A DNA stretch of 64,000 nt from Periplaneta americana (Eukaryota > Arthropoda > Insecta > Blattodea > Blattidae), in assembly GCF_040183065.1 (NCBI RefSeq), contig NC_091131.1, forward strand, positions 99,572,330-99,636,329, in the 5' to 3' direction. The translations under genes and the position numbers were made by a program. The first letter of the stretch is position 1; every line of letters starts with the position of its first letter. Below, piece after piece: positions 45,216 through 56,108 of the stretch. A model generated the notes under the pieces. It did not search any database. It saw nothing but the letters and a program-made list of their open reading frames with translations, and was not told where the DNA came from.

Positions 45216-45715
45216 TCTATAGCCCGAAACAGAGGGGGACAAAAAGTTTCCTACGTTGCGTTGCCTTTGATCAGTGGTCTCCAAACAGTGCATCGTGATT
45301 GGTGCATAAAAATGCTACCCGGTCAACGGAGAAAGTGACCTGTTCGGAGAGGCCATTCTTACCAAATCAGTCATCAGAGAGCAGTGGGGGACTGCGACAA
45401 TGATCTGCTAACGTGTTAAATGATAACTTCAAAAAAAGACAGACACAGAAAAAATCCTTTAACTTTTTTCGAGAAAGCAATCATAGCAATTTTACAAGAC
45501 ATGTGTTGAACGGACGGCGAACAAGTGGAGAAATTTTGAAGTGTAGGCCTATATAAGTGTGAATCACTATCCATATTAAGCATAGACATTTTTTACTGAC
45601 ACTGTATAGACGACAGGCAATCGGAAAATGTCGAATATATGGCAAGACAACTATGGCTAAATATGAAAAAATATAAGTACAATAAAAGATGTATTATTAT
45701 AATGTTATCATAGGT
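45216..45715. other. No gene seen
   Basis: No recognisable feature. Confidence 0.4.
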
Positions 45716-45723
45716 ATATAGAA

Positions 45724-46245
45724 CAGCGTTTCTCAAACTATGGTCCGCGGACCACCTGTGGCCCTCGAGATATGCCTTTGTGGTCCTTCAAAAAAGACAG
45801 AAGAAAAAACAAAATTCAAACGAATTGCGTAGGATCACACTATAGCTTAAAATTTCAGAGTTTGGAAATGACATATGGCAATCGAATTTCACTTTTTCTC
45901 CCAGTACTGCATGTTATGAAATTTATTACTCTACCAGTCTATCGACTTCCCATTCTACTCTCAGCAGCAAAAGAGGGATTTAAAGCATTATATACGTGGG
46001 CTTCTCGACATCTTTTCCCTCCACATCTGGCGCCGCGCCTGTAACCCAGCCAGGGATCACCCGAATTCATAACAGAGGACCAAAGTACTGAACCTTAATT
46101 CAGTTTTAAAATATAAGTGTACTGGCATTAAAATATGCTACAAAATGATAAATTTGCTTTCGAAGGGAACAAGAGTAAGGTGGTCCGTGGAACTGTTCCT
46201 ACTTTAAAAAGTGGTCCGCACTTCAAAAAAGTTTGAGAAACGCTG
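45724..46245. mobile_element. hAT-like non-autonomous transposon, 522 bp, 8-bp TSD
   Basis: The ends cagcgtttctcaaact and complement are identical over 16 bp. The following ggtccgcgg and complement of gtgcggaccac are typical of hAT families (CAG.G.TTCTCAAACT..GGTCCGC). Exact 8-bp duplication atatagaa at 45716-45723 and 46246-46253. A 90-codon frame inside (45772-46044) is not recognisable as transposase. Confidence 0.92.
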
Positions 46246-46479
46246 ATATAGAATTTAGAGATATATCGGAAGACGAAAGAAAAATGGAAAGATTTGCTGT
46301 AAGACCGCATCAGGTCTGAAGCCTGATCCGTGAAGTGGAGGAGGAGGAGAACTTATTTTAATTAATTTAATGACGTATGTCAGTTTATTTAAATACGTGT
46401 AAAACCTATGTATAAAACATAGTAACTTATATATTCCGAAATCTGAACAGATTCGTCCAGTAAGACTGCAATCAGGCGT

Positions 46480-46620
46480 GAATTCCAATTTCTCTTGGGC
46501 TGATTACTTGAATGGGTTTACTCTGACGATTTTACAGAACTGAGGGCGAATGTAAAGTATTCCCATGGCGATTCTTCGGACTCATCTCGCCAAATACAAA
46601 CTGGCAAACATTAAATCCAC
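46480..46620 (+). repeat. SINE family C, 3' fragment
   Basis: cttgggctgattacttgaat, gggcgaatgtaaagtattcc and ggactcatctcgccaaatac match the middle of the family C copy at 61230-61340. The head is missing. Confidence 0.65.
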
Positions 46621-46822
46621 GGTACTAGATAACCTCTGTTGATACAACGTTGTTGTTTTATGTATGTATGTATGTATGTATGTATGTATGTATGTATGTA
46701 TGTATGTATGTATGTATGTATGTATGTATGTATTTAAACTGCAAGTGGGCAAGCACCCGGTGGCAGTGGCATACACAATATAAACAATACACAATAAAAT
46801 TTACAATACGCAATAAAATTAT

Positions 46823-47043
46823 GTTATGTTTTATTTAACGACGCTCGCAACTACAGAGGTTATATCAGCGTCGCCGGATGTGCCGGAATTTTGTCCCGCA
46901 GGAGTTCTTTTACATGCCAGTAAATCTACTGACATGAGCCTGTCGCATTTAAGCACACTTAAATGCCATCGACCTGGCCCGGGATCGAACCCGCAACCTT
47001 GGGCATAGAAGGCTAGCGCTATACCAACTCGCCAACCAGGTCG
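46823..47043 (-). repeat. tRNA-derived SINE, family B, nested, 15-bp TSD
   Basis: On the minus strand: gacctggttggcgagttggt (A box), gcgggttcgatcccgggcc (B box), tail gcgagcgtcgttaaataaaa. The exact direct repeat acgcaataaaattat at 46808-46822 and 47044-47058 fixes the borders. It inserted into the 3' region of a LINE. Confidence 0.95.
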
Positions 47044-47590
47044 ACGCAATAAAATTATACAATACACAATACAATTATATACACAATACAGTAAGAATAC
47101 ACAATATAATTTAACACAATAATTACAATTAATAATAAAACATAAAATACCTAATTTTACAATAGAACCTACATATGTATAGGCCCTACATAAGTTTCAA
47201 TAGTTTTTCACTTTACTCTCATCTCACTCACTGTAGTGATACTATGACGCATTTCACTGACCCTCTATAACACATTTCACTGACACTACAGAACATTGAC
47301 GCTATAAATTATAACTGATCGGAACTATTCACTGCACTGTAAAACCATAACTTCACTGACTCACCTCGCTTCACTGATACAACAGTTCAAATAAGTCAAA
47401 TGATTACACACTTATGCATACTTATAAACAGAACTACATTTAAGCTAAACATTTCTAATCTGAGGCCCTCTTACACGCTATTTTTAAATAATTTACAATT
47501 CAAACCGAGGAAGCAACTCGTCAGGCTAAATAAATACATGTCACTTTAAAAAATTAAATGTTAAATGTCACCTTAATTTTAATTTGCACT

Positions 47591-47765
47591 TTATACACAA
47601 CTTTTTAAGTTATTCTTGAATATCCTTAAGGAAGGACAGCCCTCAAAGACCGCTGCAGGTAGGTCATTCCAATCATTTATAGTTCTATTTAAAAATGAGA
47701 ATTTACCTACAACCGTTTTCTGTTTCCTACATTTGATTTTAAAATCATTAAATATATCATTAAAA
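47591..47765 (-). pseudogene. LINE reverse transcriptase ORF, last 57 codons
   Basis: The minus strand reads CRKQKTVVGKFSFLNRTIND, WNDLPAAVFEGCPSLRIFKN, NLKSCV and stop. The pattern FF.RTI..WN.LP..V........FK..L is the usual C-terminus of jockey/CR1/R1-type LINE proteins. The frame is open over this length and upstream sequence decays quickly. It ends at the TAA at 47591-47593. Confidence 0.8.
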
Positions 47766-47830
47766 AAATGAAAAATAGAAGAATCATTTGGGCATTGAAA
47801 CTTCTAATAGCTTCAGAAAATTGATAATTG

Positions 47831-48643
47831 ATGTTAATGGTGTATCAGGGTAAAGTAAAGTGCTTAAAGAAAATTTGCTTCGTAATGTCTATCCATCACA
47901 ATTCTCACGAAAGCTACGGAGAGCCAGCCTCGATTCATTTTTTAGTTAATGCCAGCATCCTGAATAACAGCTGAGTTTGTATCCGCATGGAAGGTAACTA
48001 GACCTAGATTTATGTACAAATGGATGGTCAGTCATTATACGGCCAATTATTTCTCATATTCGTAAAATGTGGCATATTGTGAAAAATATGTTTTGCGTAG
48101 TCGTTGTTCATTATATTTTATGTGCAATCGTTCGTTGGTATCGAAATACCTCTCGAGCAGATTTAATCAAAATAAATTTTCAGTAGGCCTATATTCCCCA
48201 CTGGCATGTACCAGTATTCGCACATCAGCGATCCGTTAGTGTTATTGCATCGTATTTATTTGTTGCACGATTTTTTTAAAATTCACTGCGTATTTGCTGT
48301 GTTGCACAATGTTACATTTTAATTAATTCGTTTTTAAAACTGAACGCAATTGCTATAAATCATCTAATGACAACATTATTGTAAATATTAAACCATATTA
48401 CTAATATTTTGTATCCTATTAGAATGCTTGATTATTCTGATTAATAAAATGAAAACTGGGTAACAGTTTCTGGTTCAATAATTTTGCCTGGTATGTTACT
48501 GAAGCTTTGTAGTTATAGATTTTGCGTATTTTTATGTGATTTTAATATTTCATTTTGCTTAATTATATTACTGAGCATGATCAAATAAATCCTGTTTCCT
48601 CCGTACCAAATTTTTTTGTCCCTTGAATTATGATCACGTGATG
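47831..48643. other. No gene seen
   Basis: AT-rich sequence, no recognisable feature. Part of it may be decayed LINE continuing from 47830. Confidence 0.4.
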
Positions 48644-48651
48644 TGTGGCGT

Positions 48652-48908
48652 GTCCACACCTGTGGAGTAACGGTTAGCACGTCTGGCCGCGAAACCAGTT
48701 GGCCCGGGTTCGATTCCCGGTCGGGGCAAGTTACCTGGTTGAGGTTTTTTCCGGGGTTTTCCCTCAACCCAATATGAGCAAATGCTGGGTAACTTTCGGT
48801 GCTGGACCCCGGGCTCATTCCACCGGCATTATCACTTTCATCTCATTCAGACGCTAATTAACCTAAGCTGCTGACAAAGCGTCGTAAAATAACCTACTAA
48901 AAAATATA
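48652..48908 (+). repeat. tRNA-derived SINE, family A, 8-bp TSD
   Basis: gtccacacctgtggagtaac, B box gcccgggttcgattcccggt, ttttccggggttttccctca, tail gacaaagcgtcgtaaaataa. Direct repeat tgtggcgt at 48644-48651 and 48909-48916. Confidence 0.93.
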
Positions 48909-49059
48909 TGTGGCGTAATAGTAGCCTTGCGTCAATTAATCGAGAACAGTTTGGTTCCACACACAGGAAGTGTGTAAGTAGATGTCAGGCACCTCTTAAC
49001 ATGGCTAGTGTTATTTCAAATCCGTCCAAGGTGACCAGTAATCCATGATTCAATTCTTA

Positions 49060-49254
49060 ACAGTACAAGGTTCCGGGCCGCTCAGCTTACAGCCCCGATT
49101 TGTCACAATGTGATCCATTATTAAAGAAGCTCTAAAAGGGCACATATCCAATACAGAGGATGAAGTGAAGGGCAATGCTGAAATGGTTCAAGGAACAATC
49201 AAGGTCTTTTTTGTTGACATCTCTCCACAAACGGGATTACTTCTAATGCAATCT
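49060..49254 (+). pseudogene. mariner/Tc1-like transposase fragment
   Basis: agccccgatttgtcacaatg reads SPDLSQCD, corresponding to the third-Asp block (YSPDL.P.D) of mariner transposases. After a small deletion comes KEALKGHISNTEDEVKGNA, matching the LKE.L.G..f.tdeeVk block. The family A SINE at 49265 begins just beyond. Only this piece survives. Confidence 0.65.
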
Positions 49255-49264
49255 ACGATATTCA

Positions 49265-49513
49265 GTCCACACCTGTGGAGTAACGGTTAGAGCGTCTAGC
49301 CGCGAAACCAGGTGGCCCGGGTTCGATTCCCGGTCGGGACAAGTTACCTGGTTGAGGTTTTTTCCGGGGTTTTCCCTCAACCCAATATGAGCAAATGCTG
49401 AGTAACTTTCGGTGTTGGACCCCGGACTCATTTCACCGGCATTATCACCATCTCATTCAGACGCTAAATAACCTAAGATGTTGATAAAGCGTCGTGAAAT
49501 AACCTACTAAAAA
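49265..49513 (+). repeat. tRNA-derived SINE, family A, 10-bp TSD
   Basis: Same structure as the copy at 48652, only about 360 bp away and in the same orientation. Direct repeat acgatattca at 49255-49264 and 49514-49523. Confidence 0.94.
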
Positions 49514-49539
49514 ACGATATTCATGTATGTAGCTGACGA

Positions 49540-49870
49540 TTATCTACATATCTCCATACACTGGAAAGCCTGTATAAATTCCTATTCAGACTTCTAATGC
49601 AATCGGTATTTTACGTATCCCCACACAGTGTGAATCCCTATTTATATTTCTTCTAATCCAACGTGCTGCATCTAAATATCTAGCATATGTAACCCCACAC
49701 ACTGGTATGCCTTTGTGAACAATCTAATGAAACTTACTCTTTCATATATTCAGTTAACGGTATACTAAGTACCCTCACACACTGGAATGTCTGTATGAAT
49801 CCCTATTTAGACTTCTTCTAACGCAAAATACTGCATTCATGTATCCAGCTGGCTGTATTCTAAGCTTTCC
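49540..49870. repeat. Degenerate tandem repeat of about 80 bp, four copies
   Basis: The anchor cccacacactgg.atgcc recurs with variation at about 49553, 49617, 49689 and 49770. It is followed by cctatttagacttcttctaa-like and gtatccagct-like words. Periods vary from 65 to 82 bp because of indels. Non-coding. Confidence 0.7.
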
Positions 49871-50237
49871 CACGTAATTTGACACTTGTATGCATGCATG
49901 CGAAAGTAAAGTACCTCGGTGTGAATTTTAATAAACAGGGGACCAGGAATTTTGAGATTATTACAGTAACAATAAAAATGAGGGATGGGCTGCGACAATA
50001 GCACTTCATTAAGTTTTATGAAAAAAGAAGGTAAGAACAACAACAAAAAATAGACTTTAGAACTCTTGTCCAGAGTGTCGTTCTGTGTGATTCGGCGTAA
50101 ATTGTTAACTACCGGTACTGAAATAGATTTTTTAAGACGGAGCTCAGGACGATCCTGTGTAAATCCCTATTCCTTCAACAGAGACACTAATATTGCTCTA
50201 AAAGGATATTTCATAAGTAGTACCAAGAATTGGGAAG
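49871..50237. other. No gene seen
   Basis: A short frame at 50066-50299 runs into the hAT end and is not recognisable. Confidence 0.4.
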
Positions 50238-50245
50238 TTCTAGAA

Positions 50246-51645
50246 CAAGGGTGGGCAACTCATGCTCTCAAAGTGTCAACACAACCTCAGTACAGGTAGA
50301 ACGGATTCTGTACTAGCTGTAGTGTCTGTATGCGGTTCTTGCAAGAAGCAAGTTCGCTCGCGTCTGCAGTAAGTGGCGGCTCGTTCTAAGTGAAAAACAA
50401 TATAATTCCCAGATAATTTTCCTTTAGTGATGAGTCGAAAGAGAAAGATTTTTTTATTAAGAAGGGAGGCAAAGCTTGTATTATATTCTATTACACTTTC
50501 TTACGCATGACATTTTATGTTACAAATAGGTTAAACACAGTGAAGGTTTTAGTATAGAAATACTGTCTAGATCTGCTTTAAAATAGCTAAAGGTAAAAAT
50601 GGGATATCAACAAGGTGAGACTGATATCAAATACCTTTAGTACGTTGTGCGTGCGAGTTATAGAATTGCACAATATAATCGACTAGCTAGGAGCATTTAT
50701 GGATAAATTTGAAATGTGGTAATATCACGTATAACATAGACAACTTCACATTCTTTGATTATAAACTACTTTGAAGAGTGGTAAGAAAATATTCTTATCA
50801 AATATAAGACCTTACTTCAAGACCTACAGCAGAATCCACTGGTAAGTTTGGAGAAACGGCGACAATTGACAAGGAATAGAGTTTTCTGAAATTCTTTTGG
50901 CTTACAGCCGATAGAATATCCTGAAAGTTTATAGCTATAATTGATAAATCTACAGAACAGTACGCCACTCAGATTCCAGCGAAATCAGGAATTGAACTGT
51001 TCGTAATTCTGCCCAAGTCAAAATTTCCATATATATTCTTTGCTTATACTGTATGTGCTTGAGGCAGAGTTTAATACAAGAAAAAACTGTAAAAGCTTTC
51101 AATGTGCAGAAAGAGCTCAAAAGTAAGTTTATTTCATTTGCCGTCACATGTAAAAAATAATTCCTTGAATTTGTGATTGTTTGCGAATACAGACTACTAC
51201 CTTTCTGTGAGCAGAGGAATACTCTTTAATGTATAAAGACTTGTAAATTCTCGCGTTCTATGTTTCAAATAAGAAATATTAACAAACAGTGTAATAATAA
51301 ATAAGTGTTGCAGCTATATTTGTTGTATGTTGAAAAGGTTGTATTCAGTTTGTTTTTCCAGTACTAAACTAATTTACAAAGCTAGGAAATAACATAATTT
51401 TATTATATGTGTTTAGGTACAGTCTGTCTAAAATTACTATAATTATTATACCATGCGTCATTCTGAAATTCAAATCATGGAGTAATATCACGACCATCTG
51501 CATAAGCCGCCAGAGCGCACCGTGGCAATGAACTGCTTTTGCAGCGAAAGTACAAATAACTTGTAACTGCTGCGGCTGGCTCCGTCTGTCTTTCTCTCTT
51601 TCAAGGTTTTTTTAGCACTTTGTGAGCATGAGTTGCTCATCCATG
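50246..51645. mobile_element. hAT-like transposon, 1,400 bp, 8-bp TSD ttctagaa
   Basis: The ends caagggtgggcaactcatgc and complement of catggatgagcaactcatgc match at 26 of 31 positions. The 8-bp duplication ttctagaa, itself a palindrome, flanks at 50238-50245 and 51646-51653. Just inside the left end, 50429-50500 reads MSRKRKIFLLRREAK, a possible start of a transposase-type ORF. It breaks at once, and no hAT catalytic block is recognisable. Confidence 0.85.
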
Positions 51646-51662
51646 TTCTAGAATATCAGCTG

Positions 51663-51970
51663 ATTTTATAACATCATCATCATCATCATCATCATCGTTG
51701 GTGCTACAGCCCAAAACGGGCCCTGGCCTTCTTTATTCTCTGCCTCCAATCTTTTCTATCCCGGGCTCTCACTTCTCAATTCCTACACTTCAATGGCTGC
51801 TGGCAATCTTCCTAGATTGAGTCCTTCATCCTTTCCTAGGTTTTCCAATAGGTCTTTTTCCATATATCTGATCCTGCATAGTCATCTTCGGTATGCTTGA
51901 ATTGTCCATTCTCTGAACATGTCCAGCCCATTCCAATTTTTTGAGTTTCACTATTACTAAAATCTTCAAA
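51663..51970 (-). mobile_element. LINE 3' end with (ATG)n tail
   Basis: The minus strand reads GWTCSENGQFKHTEDDYAGS (WAGHVQRM-like region, shifted frames), then KRPIGKPRKGWKDSI and RARDRKDWRQRIKKARARFG. Then comes gggctgtagcaccaacgatg and the (ATG)n tail (51671-51696). This is the C-terminal block of an endonuclease/RT LINE related in style to the one at 16505-17708. Broken by frameshifts. Confidence 0.75.
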
Positions 51971-52865
51971 TCTTGATTTTATAACATAATATTTTATAAT
52001 ATGAAGCCATGTGATTTCACCCTGATTTCCAAAATTGAAGATCCATTCTGAGGCAACCACCTTCAAAGAGGAGATTATAAAATTATAACAGTTTTAGAGA
52101 GCAGAGCTTGGCAGATTGTTATAGATAATGCAGGAGAACATATTACTGGTTAATTGTATTTTATTCATCTCACATAAAACTTTCATCACAGCGAAAAATG
52201 TTACGAACTTTTGCATAAACTCAATACATGTAAATCGATTAAAGGAATCCGGTTAACCTATCAAAACTTTTAGTAGATCGACGGCTCTAATTACAGTATT
52301 ACCATTCATAATTTCTTGAGATTGCAATAATTGCGGCCAAGATCGCTGTTGAAGTTTTTAAGTTTTCTTTCTCTTCAGTAGGTATGAGGAAATAACTTGG
52401 CAATTGACTGTCACATAAAAATTCAAAGCCTTTATTCTCCTTATATCTCCTTCGTTCTCCTTGTCTTGCCTCTTGTTATCCTTGTCTTGTCCTGGCTGAA
52501 GACACATTCCGCGCGATTTTCAACTACCACTTCTACGTAAAGATATAGCCCACATTTCTCGGCAGGTAAAGATATGCAACATAGTAAAGCTATACAACTG
52601 TCGATTTTTCTCGAAATTCTCCCGTTTCCCCATGTTATGCATCAACTTAATTTCGCCAAGATCTGCATTTCATTACCACTGATAGAATTCCAAGATCGCC
52701 GGATGGTGAAACGCGTGGAGTTTCCTGTTCGTAACCCGAGTACACTGTAAACCTTAGCGCAGGCAGTCGATGTGGGTTGGGAATGCGCCTATAGGGAATA
52801 GTACAACAGATCAGAGATGGTCTTCGTACTGGGGCATATGACTCCTTGATGTCAAGATATAATTA
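51971..52865. other. No gene seen
   Basis: No recognisable coding sequence. Parts may be decayed LINE. Confidence 0.4.
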
Positions 52866-54060
52866 AGAAAAAAATTACGATACAGCAGGGTTTAGGCCTG
52901 GACGATCTACTACTGACAATATTTTTTGTCTAAATAGGATTATTGACAAGTCAATAATGTACAATCAAGAATTACATATATTATTTGTGGATTTGGAAAA
53001 AGCATATGATATGGTCCCACACATTAAACTTTGGGAATATTTGGAAAGAGCTGATATTTCAAAAAGTTTAATTAAGGCAATTCAAAATTTATACAGACAT
53101 TCTTTGGCAAGAATAAAAATAAAAAATAAGGTTCAATTGAATTTCGTATTACTAAAGGATTACGCCAGGGATGCTGCCTGTCTCCAACACTGTTTAAAAT
53201 TTACCTGGAAGAAGCTCTGAAAGGATGGAAGAATAAATGTAGGCATATGGGTGTTATGGTTGGTGACAAAAATATAAATATGCTCTACAATTTGCTGATG
53301 ATCAAATTATACTAGCAGAAGACTATGATGATATTGAATACATGAGCAGAAAACTCATTGAAGAATATGAAAAACCTGGATTAAAATTTAATTTTGAAAA
53401 ATCTCATTATATGGTTATTGGGGGAAAGAAACAAAATCTGAGACTTGAAAATAAAGGTGTTATTAAAAATATAGTAATAAATACAAATATTTAGGTGTCA
53501 CAGTCACAGATGATGGAAGGAACCATGTAGAAATGAAAGAACGTTTGAAGAAAGAAAAATATTTAGTATGCACTCTTAATCAAGTATTATGGGATAATAA
53601 AATCAGAATTGTAACAACATAAAATGTATAAATCAATTGTGAGAAGTACAACTTTATATGGGGCAGAAACTTGGCAATTGCAAAACGCATTCAAAAATAA
53701 ATTTTTGGCCTTAGAAATGGATTATTGGAGACGATCTGCAGGCATTTCAAGAAGAGATAAAATTAGAAACGATATAATCAGAGAGAAAATACAAGTTAAG
53801 AATTATATTGTAGAGGATATTTTCACAAAACAACAAATATGGTATGGACATATGATGCGAATGAATACGGAAAGATTACCAAGGTTGGCATATGATTGGA
53901 CCCCATCATGAAGAAGAAAGAAGAGGAAGACCTATGACAACATAGAAAAAGGGCATTCTGGAAACTATAGAAAGAAGACAATTAATAGAAGACCTATGGA
54001 AAGATAGAGGGGAGTGGTATCTTGCAGTGCCATACATTTATCAGTGACAGTAAATTAACA
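52866..54060 (+). pseudogene. LINE reverse transcriptase pseudogene (FADD family)
   Basis: In order: TAGFRPGRSTTDNIFCLNRI (from 52882), LHILFVDLEKAYDMV (RT motif A with catalytic Asp), then after a frameshift near 53145 GLRQGCCLSPTLFKIYLEEA. After another shift comes QFADDQIILAEDYDDIEYMS (FADD at 53291-53302), then KFNFEKSHYMVIGGKKQNLR and GVTVTDDGRNHVEMKERLKK. The last part is SIVRSTTLYGAETWQLQ to WYGHMMRMNTERLPRLAYDW (53624-53911), ending near WKDRGEWYLAVPYIYQ. At least four frame breaks. The endonuclease domain is absent, so it is a 5'-truncated LINE, old but easy to read. Confidence 0.9.
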
Positions 54061-54112
54061 TTTGGCTGACAGAAAATGTCAAAAGGCATTGTAAACTGAC
54101 TAATATATATTA

Positions 54113-54921
54113 CAATGAAACCTCTCCTTACGGACACCCCAAGATACGGAGACTCCTCATATACGGACAGATTTTAATGTCCCAACTGAAATAATACAGA
54201 AATAATTATAAATTTAACTCTCGTTTGCGGACACTTTCAGACACGGACACGAAAAGCTGTTTCACAGTCTTAAAGCTTGTTTTACCTCCTAACTGCGGAC
54301 AGAACTTGGATTTCAAGACCTAATGTGTTACAAAAATGGAAAATTTAGTTTTGAGAACTGTATAGAAATTTCTTAACATGAAAGAAGACTATACGCGTCT
54401 CGTAGGCTACCACTAGCCCAGACGACTACCTCTTGTTAGCTGGAAGCGGGTGGATAAACAAAATCATAAAATTTAACCTGTCTGATGGGTTCAAGATTTC
54501 CGCGATCGTGAAATTGCATTCGACACATAATAGGGTTAATAGAATTATTCTACTCACTTCAATCAGTTCTGTTTCGAGAGACATGACACCTGAAAACGTA
54601 AAGGTTAAGTTGAAAACTGTAAATTACAGTACTGCATAACTGTAGACCTAGAATAAAATTGCATCGCACAGTACTTTATTTTCCTTTTTCGGTCTTATCT
54701 ACTGTAGTTCAAAGTTGCAAAGAATTTACTGTAGCACAGTAAACTGCATTTAGAATTAAATTACAGTAATACGTTTCATTTAAAGCGTTGAGGGATACAT
54801 AATGCATACAGTATTATAAATTTACTGTTTGATTGGGGAGCCTCCCTCCCAAAAAGGACACCTCCCAGATGTGGACAGACTGTTACGTCCCTTCGATGTC
54901 CGTAAATGAGAGGTTTCACTG
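54113..54921. mobile_element. pogo/Tigger-like non-autonomous transposon, 809 bp, TA target
   Basis: Left caatgaaacctctccttacg and right complement (cagtgaaacctctcatttac) are flanked by TA (54111-54112, 54922-54923). Subterminal words ta(c/t)ggaca(c/t) recur at both ends, as in pogo/Tigger families. No transposase is recognisable inside. It lies just after the end of the LINE. Confidence 0.85.
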
Positions 54922-54923
54922 TA

Positions 54924-56010
54924 TATATAATTACGATACATTACAACACTTCACGGATGATACTTTTGTATACCTGAAGCTTTCATTTAATCTGACGGAT
55001 CCTCTTTAAATTTCCTGGATTGGATGTGAGCTAGTTGCCAAAGCCTTTCACTTAAAGTGCTACTGATTCTCTTTAAGGTTCATAATCGTTTCTGGCCTTG
55101 ACCACTAGAAATGGAGTTCACAATAAACGTTGAAGCATGCGAACTACTGAACGTATCTCATGCGAGAAGTGGGGCACCTGATAGAACCCTGCACAACATT
55201 CTGAAAACATCAATGGAACGTACATGTACTAGTGAAAACGCCTCTTTACAAATTCACTGGAGCAAAATAGATCCAGGGTAGTGGTGTTAGAGCAAACACA
55301 CGGACATGCATAAACGAAACTGTAAGGCAAACTTGCCTTGTACGAGATACTAAACCATAAAGGTTCTTCCCTTGCAGGAAAATTTACATAAATAACAGAT
55401 ACATCACCAAATAAACGGACACTATTACGATCTGCCTAGGTAGAACGTGTTGTATGGACTTAGGATGACTACACTACATAACGTTATTGCCTCATATTTC
55501 ATGGAGAACTTGAGCCTCTGGGAATCTGGGATACTAGACGTTTAGATTAAGAGTGGGCTACGGACTTGTGTGCTGATGTAATCAGATCTGTCAGGGCTGT
55601 CAAAAGCACAAGGAGAACGTTTGCAAGTCTCGCCTTCTCGGTTGTTGGCAGTATTTTTTTTCAATTTCTTCTTCCCTCTTTTTTGCCTCAATTCCCTCAT
55701 CCTCCTCCTTTAATTTTTTTTCCTTCCCTTTTAGTAAACAATATAGGTATAATGATAAAGAAAAGAAGAAATATGAAAAATAATTAAATACTGCTTCTTC
55801 GTTTTAACAGTCATATCACAGTCTAGTATGTACAGTAACGAAGCTCAATACGTAGTAAATATGCATCCATAGATAGTTGCTAACCACTAGGATCGCTAAT
55901 ATCGCCTCATCACATGCGAAATAGTGCCGGCACAGTCTATTGTTCCTAGAATCTTCACAACTCAAGCTTCGTGACTGTATATACTAGACTATGGTCATAT
56001 ACTAGTATGT
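54924..56010. other. No gene seen
   Basis: No recognisable coding content. Polypyrimidine stretch 55660-55735. Confidence 0.45.
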
Positions 56011-56108
56011 ATCTGTGTCTCTGTCTCTGTCTCTCTCTATGTCTATCTGTCTGTCTCTGACTCTGTCTGTCTCTGTCTCTGACTCTGTCTCTGACTCTCT
56101 GTCTCTCG
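56011..56108. repeat. (CTGTCT)n-type microsatellite
   Basis: Imperfect repetition of tctgtctctg and gactctgtct words over about 100 bp. Confidence 0.93.

Larger units (their letters stand above)
46659..47830 (-). mobile_element. LINE 3' part with (CATA)n tail, carrying a nested SINE
   Basis: On the minus strand: RT C-terminus (47591-47765), a 3' region of about 600 bp interrupted by the SINE at 46823-47043, then gccactgccaccgggtgctt, cccacttgcagtttaaatac and about 18 units of the tetranucleotide (46659-46732). The same tail arrangement is seen at 18247-18506. Confidence 0.78.

Noticed and set aside
49540..49870. Zinc-finger-like coding repeats of about 84 bp
   Set aside because: The period resembles a C2H2 finger, but no CxxC...HxxxH pattern appears in any frame and the copies carry indels.
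52866..54060. Host reverse transcriptase-like gene such as telomerase
   Set aside because: Motif order, the FADD block and the C-terminal GAETW block are those of a non-LTR retrotransposon, and the frame is broken at least four times.
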